From Erythroxylum novogranatense (taxonomy: Eukaryota; Streptophyta; Magnoliopsida; Malpighiales; Erythroxylaceae), in the NCBI GenBank assembly GCA_029891385.1, contig CM057224.1:39933005-39997004 (forward strand): 64,000 nucleotides of DNA, written 5' to 3'. The position numbers were made by a program, and so were the translations under genes. Shown here in pieces: positions 57,660-64,000 of this stretch (position 1 is its first letter; every line of letters starts with the position of its first letter). The notes below the pieces were generated by a model. The model saw only the letters and a program-made list of their open reading frames with translations. It made no database searches and was not told the origin of the DNA.

Positions 57660-58470
57660 TCATTAATATGGCTAACATAACTAATATGTCTGAACAAATA
57701 ATAAATAATATCGAAAATATATTAGATGTTAATACCTTAGAATTAACCAAATGAACTGGAATTTTTTAATGTAAATACGTTATTATCAAACGAAAAATAA
57801 AAACAAATTGCAAAAACTCTATTGAATCTTAAAGTTGGACAAGGTATAAATAACTCACTTACCCAAAATCTTATAAACAGAAAAAAAATATTCATTTTGA
57901 AAATTAGTACATAAAACACCTATATGCATCGATCAATGTAATGGGCATATTCAAATAAATCTAATCAATCAAGAACAAATTTATAAGCAATTTCAAAAGT
58001 TCCCGAAGATAAAAGACATAAAATAGGTTATATACATTTATCTACAATACAAATCTTATTAAAATCCACATTTCAAGAAGAAATAGATTCACCTGTAAGA
58101 ATGGCAATAGTAGACGAACGAATGACATATCTAAATGATCGATAATTGGAATAATGAATGGAAATCTAGCTTATGAAAAGATAAATTTTAATAAAAGATT
58201 AAAATTAAGAATACCTCTAAAATCACACAACTTAGATGAAACTATTACCATTGCATATAAATTTTATTGAGAACAATTAATGAATATGAGACAATACCCT
58301 TTTCTATTACCTATCAAATTAGTTATGTTTTAACAAATTTACATCATAGTATTGAATTTAAAATAAAGATAAAATATACAATGATCAATTATTTAATTAC
58401 GTGGCAAAAGTAGGAATTAATTTAAGAACTACATTAAGAGAAATTCGAATATCAAGTATCATATAAAGTT
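57660..58470 (+). pseudogene. caulimovirid movement-protein-like ORF (broken)
   Basis: An ATG at about 57668 starts a helical N-terminus (NMSEQIINNIENILDVN). Frameshifts and stops follow. Scattered across frames at 57990-58450 are blocks like those of the 30K-superfamily movement proteins of pararetroviruses: an IHLSTIQILLKSTFQE block near 58035-58085, a VRMAIVDERMTYLNDR block at about 58095-58145, and a YVAKVGIN block near 58400. Movement proteins widen plasmodesmata for cell-to-cell spread. At least six lesions make it non-coding. Confidence 0.65.
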
Positions 58471-58790
58471 AAATAATTTCATAACTCTTAGATTATCATT
58501 ATCTGAAAATCAATTTATAAAGAAAACACCCTTTATATTCCGCTCATTAAGATTAGAAAGCCTTATTAGATTATCTTAAATTTGTAAATAATGAATTAAA
58601 AATATAAAACATCAAATTATATCTTTAATTGAACATATTAAAAATACTTTATGAGTATTACCAAACATTATCTAATTCAGATAAACAAATAAATCTTGAA
58701 AATAAGTTAAAAGAAGTAATTACCGATATTTTACCTTTGAATCAAATTTATAAATTAATTAACCAAAAGTATGAATCGAATGATCGCAAT

Positions 58791-60233
58791 ACGCAGCGAA
58801 AATAAAAAATTATGTTTGACAAACATACTCATAATCATAACAGGTAAACAATAATAAATATTTGGAATTTGTGAGGATATTAACCGACACAAAACTTCGA
58901 AATTACAAAGTTTTTATGTGCTTCACACCGAAAAATATATCCTGCTTTTATCAATTGATATGGGTATAGTTAATTTGAAAAACCATTTCTTCAAATATGA
59001 AGAAAACAAATTTTCTATTTTTCTCTTGTCTTTGTGTTTTATATGACTATCATATAAAACCAAAACAACTCTTTTGTATGTCTCTTAACGCACAAAATCG
59101 AAAGACAAGTCTTAGTATTCTTCTTCTCAATTTTCATGCACGTTATTCTCCATACAACAAAAACTTCTCTATCTCTTTTTTAACTCTCCTGTGTATCGTA
59201 TCATTCACATTCATATCTAAAAATAAAGACTTATCTTTGTTTTATATTCACGGTGTCTTCTTTATCTGTAACTACTACAACCTCCCTTTGTAACCATTAC
59301 AACGTTACATACTTCTTCGTTGTATGGTTACAACGTTTCTTTTTAAATAATTATTATTACTTATAAAATGAAATAAAATAAAACTATTTTATTTTATTTA
59401 TTTATTTTGTACAAGAAAATTTTCAATATTAATCACAGTTAGATTATTTAATAAATTATCTCATAATAAATTAAATATCATAAACGGGAAATATTACACC
59501 CGTAAGTGTGTGATCACATAGGTTCATCACTAAGCCGATAATAACTAATCTAATTAATTACTAATCAAGGTTGACATCTAGCAACATTCCTCAACGACTG
59601 GATAATGTGAAGAAATAACTTTACAAAGATGAAACCTGGTTAAGGATAATATATAATTAATTACCTTCCATTATTATAACTCCGGATTATCCTAAGGTAT
59701 GGTTAATTGTCAAACCTTATTAGATAACCAACTATGTTACATGCCGATCATTAATGATTAGTGAATGACTTAAAAAATTTCTTTTTCTCACTCATTCAAT
59801 TGCCCTAGCCAAGGCTTTGAAACAATCATTAAGATCAATCACAACAAAGAATTCAAACTCATTACCTAAAGTCGATGAATTACATCTTGAGTCGCCGCTA
59901 ATCAGATAGGTACTTAATTATATCTAATGATCATTTAACTAGCATTTTTACACATTAAGTGTCCGACATCAAAACATAATTAGTAGCCTATTGATGACTA
60001 TGATGATCTCAGGTCAAAGGAAAAAATATACATTTAAATTCTTATAAGAATATCCCACTTGACAGTTCATAGGTAATATTAACAATTGGGAATTCTCAGT
60101 TTCGTCAATTCAATGATCAAATCTCTATATGTATCATTTATATATGTAACTTAGTAAATGAGATCTACTAATATATATCAAATAGATACTATTACATATA
60201 TATTGATTTAACCACATCATTAAAGTCCTTATT
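58791..60233. other. AT-rich unassigned repeat-like DNA
   Basis: No gene supported. The frame at 58997-59293 has no family resemblance and unusual composition. The sequence from about 59500 resembles non-coding DNA common in plant LTR elements but has no LTR or primer site that I can identify. Confidence 0.35.
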
Positions 60234-60374
60234 TGATGATCTTATTATAGGAAATTATCCTCTGATCTTCTATTGATTAGGAATCAGCTTATATACATTG
60301 TGTAGTGTAGATAATTACAAATATATCACTAAGCTTACTATAATTACAAATATACCAATATACATAGTCTAACA
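60234..60374 (-). repeat. 3' LTR of copia E
   Basis: Begins (minus strand) TGTTAGACTATGTATATTGG directly after the polypurine tract. The other end is placed at 60234 (TGATGATC on +), giving 141 bp; that boundary is a guess based on TG...CA and the short LTRs of this group. Confidence 0.6.
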
Positions 60375-61403
60375 CACCCCCTTAGTCGAAACGGGATGTT
60401 CACGAATGTTGAGACTGGTTCTGAAATCCTCAAAAAGAATGCGGGGCAGGCCTTTAGTAAAGATATCGGCGACCTGAAACCTAGAGGGAGTATGAAGAAC
60501 TCGGACCTGGCCACGCGCAACCTTTTCACGCACAAAATGGATGTCCATTTCTATATGCTTGGTGCGTTGATGTTTAACGGGATTACTGGAAAGATAAACA
60601 GCACTGACATTATCACAGTAAACCAACGTGGCTTTATGTATTGGGAAGTGCAATTCCAATGAAGATTTCAATCCAACATGACTCCGAAACCACATTAGCT
60701 ACCCCTCGATACTCAGCTTCAGCACTTGATTTTGATAAGGTAGGTTGCCGCTTTGAAGACCACGAGATCAAGTTGTTACCAAGAAACACACAGTAATCAG
60801 AGGTAGATCGTCGAGTATCGGGACAACCACCCCAATCAAGCATCAGATATGAGACAAGTTGGGAGAAGGTGGATTTATAAAAATGCAGGCCATAAGATAG
60901 AGTCCCTTTTATATATCGCAAAATCCTTTTCAGAGCATTCATATGAGCATGGTAGGATTATGCATATGTAAACAAATCTGTTGAACGGCATAAGATAAAT
61001 CGGTAGCCGTGAAAGTTAAATCTTCGCAAAGCTCCAATAAACGACGATAAAGTGTAGGATCATCAAACAAAGAACCAGAAGTGTTACTGAGTTTTGGTTT
61101 GGTGTCGACGGGCGTAGCAACAGATTTACAGTTCACCATTCCAGCCCGATCAAGAATCTCTTCCGCATATTGGCGTTGAGACAAAAATAGCCCAGAATCA
61201 TGACGTTGAACAGAGATGCCCAAAAAATAACGCAAAGGTCCCAAATCTGTCATGGCAAACTCTGAAGCCAGTAATGACATAATAGATAGCCGAAACTTGT
61301 CAGATGAAGCAGTGAGAATTATGTCATCAACATAAAGTATAATGTAAGCCAAATCAGTTCCTTTGCTATAAATAAACAGCGAATGATCCGCCCTGCTATG
61401 CAA
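60369..61403 (-). pseudogene. copia E RT end and RNase H
   Basis: 61403-60939 continues the RT palm with an intact YVDD box at 61323-61334 (IILYVDDIILTAS) and the LGPLRYFLGI block. A frameshift near 60940 leads to 60942-60634 (MNALKRILRYIKGTL, CPDTRRSTSDYCVFLG, SSAEAEYRGVA). Another near 60670 leads to 60695-60369 (YCDNVSAVYLSSNPVKHQRT, HIEMDIHFVREKV, DIFTKGL). The gap in front of 61403 is one in-frame TGA. Confidence 0.9.
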
Positions 61404-61406
61404 GAA

Positions 61407-64000
61407 TCAAATGGTAAGAGCATAATCGGCAAACCTTTGATACCAGGCACGAGGAGCTTGTTTCAATCCATACAGAGATTTACGGAGTAGACAGACATAG
61501 TCAGGATGAGAAGAATCCTTGAATCCCAAAGGCTGATACATGTAGACAGTTTCATGTAAATGTCCATGCAAGAATGCATTTTTAACATCGAGCTGATGAA
61601 TGCTCCAACCGTTAGAAACAGCCAAACTGAGAACAGTCCGTATGGTTGCAGGCTTTACCACTGGACTGAAAGTTTCATCACAATCAACACCGACCTGTTG
61701 AGACCTGCCATCACAAACAAGACGAGCTTTGTGGCGCGCAAAAGAACCATCAGATTTAGTTTTGATCCTAAAAACCCACATTGACCGAACCACATTAGCA
61801 TTAGAAGGACGGGGTACTAACTCCCACGTCTTATTTTTAATTAGAGCAGTAAATTCATCAAGCATGGCATGTTTCCAGTTTGGATCTTTCAAGGCAGCAA
61901 CCGGATTGCGGGGAAGAGGAGAAGGTGTAACAGAGGTAAGTAAATTAAAATGCCTCTTAGGCCGTGTGATGCCATGCATACTACGGGTAGTCATGGGTCG
62001 GACAGGGATAGTGGAGGGAGGAATAGGTGGGGAAGGATCAGGGGGATGGGTCTCGATTTCTGGCGCAGGTGGGGAGAGAGGTGTATGCAGTGTTTGTGGT
62101 GTACGGGGCAGTTCTGCAGGTATAGGTGGAGAAGGAAGGACGGGAGAAGAAGATAAAGGAGACATAGGAACTTGTAAATGACACCGTAACAGAGGATGCA
62201 TACTTTCATCTAAAAGAGAAGTAGATGATGAAGGTGTGTGAAGAGTAGCAAAAGGAAAGATAGACTCATCAAAAGAAACATGTCTAGAGATAATGATTTT
62301 ATGAGTTGAAAAGTCAAAACATTTATATCCCCTATGATTAGCCGGATATCCCAAGAACACACAAGGAGTAGAACGCGAATGAAGTTTATGAATAGTAAGG
62401 AATGGAGCTAGAGGAAAGCATAAACACCCAAAAACCCTTAAGTGATTATAGGAGGGAACCCGACTATAAAGAAGAGATGTTGGTGTAGAAAAAGCCAAAT
62501 TTTTGTGGGGAAGAATGTTTATAAGATAAGTGGCCATTTGCAAAGCATGATGCCAAAAGGAGGAAGGCATAGAGGATTGAGAGAGAAGAGTTCGGACCAT
62601 ATTATTAATAGTACGAATCTTACGTTCTGCTTTTCCATTTTGAGAAGAGGTATAGGGACATGAAAAACGAAAAGACATGCCATTTGTAGAACAAAACTGC
62701 CGAAAGGAAGTATTATCATATTCCTTTCCATTGTCACATTGAAAACACTTAATTGGTTTACCAAATTGAGTTCTAATGAAGACACTAAAAGAATTAAAGG
62801 TTTGGAACACCTGTGATTTGCGGCTAAGGGGAAATGTCCACAAATAATCTGTATAATCATCCAAAAATAAGACATAGTATTTATGACCAGCAGAGCTAAG
62901 AATGGGAGAAGTCCACACATCACTATGTATAATATCAAAAGGCATAAGAGTAGCAGAATGAGAATCTAAAAATGGCGAACGTACTTGTTTCCCAAAAACA
63001 CAAGAATGACAGAATTTGGAATGGGAAAAATTACAATCAATCAGTTTATTTCTATGGAGAGATTGCAAAAGAGGAGGCCCAGGATGTCCCAATCTATGAT
63101 GCCAAAGATCAGAAGACAAAGCAACATAAGCCAACGGAGAAGACGCAGAAAGACTTTTAGGTGGACTGCTAGGAAAAGGATAAAGGTCTCCAACGCTATC
63201 ACATCTCATGAGAAGAATCCCCGTCCATAAATCCTTCACAGAAAACCCAAAAGGATCAAACTCAACAGTAACAGAATTATCAATAGTAAACCGACGTACT
63301 GACACTAGGTTTTTAATAATTTTGGGTGCATGAAGAACATTGGATAATTTGAAAGGAGGATGTGGTGGGGAAATATATGCATGACCATAACCAGAAATTG
63401 GTAATTTCTGACCACTACCAACTATAATGTCATTATTATTACTGCTCAAATTAAAATAAGACGAGAGAGTACCTGAAGATGAAGTCATATGAGAAGTAGC
63501 GCCCGAGTCCATGATCCAATTTTCTTCAGGCGGATTAAGAGTCATAGTCTGCATAGCAGCATCAATATCAGTAGGAGCATAACTGGAGGAAGAAGTCTGA
63601 GCAGTATAAGCTTGCGGCGGTCTAGACCCAAGAATGCCAGGTTGTCTAGCAGGGGGTCGTGCCCAGGTGGAAGTCGGATAAGGGCACGGTGGTGGTGCAC
63701 CCCACGCTTGTTGTCCCCATGCTTGCCAAGGAGGATAAGACGACAAAGGATAAAAATATTGCTGCTATGGTTGGGAAAAACCTTGAGCAAATCTGTGACC
63801 AGTGGTTTGAGTGTTGCCTTGCCGAAAACCAGAATTCGAATTATTATTCGAATTATTATTAGTATTTCGACCTCTACCTTTTCCGTTGTTGCCCCGTCCA
63901 CGATTATTATTATTATAGCGAGACTGCCCTTTTCGCTGTCCAGAGGTTGGACGTGGAGCAGTGTTGGAATTATCATAATTCGAAACACGAGAGGAAGTGA
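61407..64000 (-). pseudogene. copia E gag end, protease, integrase and RT start
   Basis: A 779-residue uninterrupted frame, 63746-61407. Protease motif WIMDSGATSHM (Asp codon at about 63509-63507); pre-integrase zinc region (WHHRLGHP, C-x2-C in FCHSCVFGK); integrase core (IHSDVWTSP, FQCDNGKEYDN, SSQNGKAERKIRT); a Pro/Ser-rich linker; then RT (WKHAMLDEFTALIKN, ARLVCDGRSQ, DETFSPVVKPATIRTV, LYGLKQAPRAWYQRF). It ends at TGA 61409-61407, where a Gly or Arg codon would be expected. Upstream, one TAG at 63767-63765 (a Gln position) separates it from gag, whose Asn/Gly/Arg-rich tail continues in the same frame to the window edge. Confidence 0.92.

Larger units (their letters stand above)
55500..58790 (+). 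mobile_element. endogenous caulimovirid (plant pararetrovirus) fragment
   Basis: Three viral-type parts in one orientation: a transactivator/viroplasmin-like ORF (55500-56570), an intergenic region with TATA box and poly(A) signal (56753-56797), and a movement-protein-like ORF (57660-58470). In circular Caulimoviridae genomes that carry a transactivator gene, it is usually last before the large intergenic region and the movement gene comes soon after it, so this is a contiguous 3.3-kb arc across the intergenic region. Coat protein and reverse transcriptase genes are absent. All ORFs contain stops or shifts, so it is not infectious as it stands. Boundaries are approximate; genus not resolved. 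Confidence 0.7.
60234..64000 (-). mobile_element. Ty1/copia retrotransposon E (Ale/Retrofit-like), partial
   Basis: Minus-strand order from the right edge: gag C-terminus, protease, integrase, RT, RNase H, polypurine tract (AAGGGGGTG at about 60376-60384), LTR (60234-60374). The 5' LTR and most of gag lie outside the window. It has very few lesions compared with other elements here, so it is the youngest copia in the window. A single gag-pol frame and a short LTR fit the Ale/Retrofit side of the family. Confidence 0.92.

Noticed and set aside
58997..59293. 98-residue ORF with hydrophobic stretches
   Set aside because: AT-rich context, no promoter, no homologue recognised, flanked by repeat-like DNA.
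61729..62181. Plus-strand glycine-rich ORF of 150 residues
   Set aside because: Antisense of the Pro/Ser-rich linker between integrase and RT of copia E.
1..64000. A defence island, toxin-antitoxin or other prokaryotic-style system
   Set aside because: Nothing in the window has bacterial gene structure; coding DNA is intron-bearing plant genes and transposons.

Overview
The window is nuclear DNA of a flowering plant, most likely a eudicot. Evidence for this: an intron-split ARID/HMG-type HMG-box gene, an AP2/ERF transcription factor of the DREB A-6 type, a snakin/GASA peptide gene with three exons, plant Ty1/copia and Ty3/gypsy lineages (Tekay-like chromovirus, Athila-like), a CACTA element, an hAT element with a DUF659-type transposase, a tRNA-derived SINE, and a fragment of an endogenous plant pararetrovirus (Caulimoviridae). 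I cannot name the species from sequence alone. Host genes take up under 5% of the window; the rest is transposable elements in several layers of nesting, mostly decayed.

Layout. 1-3876: a reverse-strand copia element (A) lying in what looks like an intron of a + strand HMG-box gene whose last two exons are at 4266-4666 and 4790-5203. 6655-13330: a degenerate hAT element whose 5' leader holds a 63-bp minisatellite of about 30 copies. 13509-14741: an intact intronless ERF gene (- strand) with a TATA box. 16128-34219: a copia element (B, - strand) carrying two insertions: a 9.6-kb CACTA element (16895-26499, 3-bp target duplication TTG) inside its RNase H region, and a 5'-truncated chromovirus-like gypsy element (30663-34119) inside its 5' LTR. 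34246-about 40990: an Athila-like gypsy derivative keeping gag-protease and a Transposase_32-type ORF but no reverse transcriptase or integrase. 41090-46411: more copia relics (C and D), a mini-CACTA and a MITE. 46990-47483: a complete GASA/snakin gene (- strand) that no single ORF reveals, with a SINE inserted about 20 bp upstream of its TATA box. 48000-55450: AT-rich DNA with MITE-like elements containing large simple-sequence expansions, a CACTA-like end and LTR-like repeats. 55500-58790: an endogenous caulimovirid piece in the order transactivator/viroplasmin-like ORF, intergenic promoter/poly(A) region, movement-protein-like ORF. 60234-64000: a comparatively young copia element (E, - strand), cut by the window edge.

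How it works together. Only the HMG-box, ERF and GASA genes look like functioning host genes. Two of them are in direct contact with transposons (an intronic copia for HMG, a promoter SINE for GASA). Most premature stops in the TE genes are explained by C-to-T (or G-to-A) changes at Gln, Arg or Trp codons, the pattern expected from decay of methylated cytosines. Several elements carry unusual phased or palindromic repeat arrays in presumed regulatory regions: 12 hairpin-like units at about 40-bp spacing in the CACTA end, and 10 copies of an AAGTCGACTT palindrome at about 21-bp spacing in the gypsy LTR. These are the least ordinary features of the window, together with the pararetrovirus fragment.
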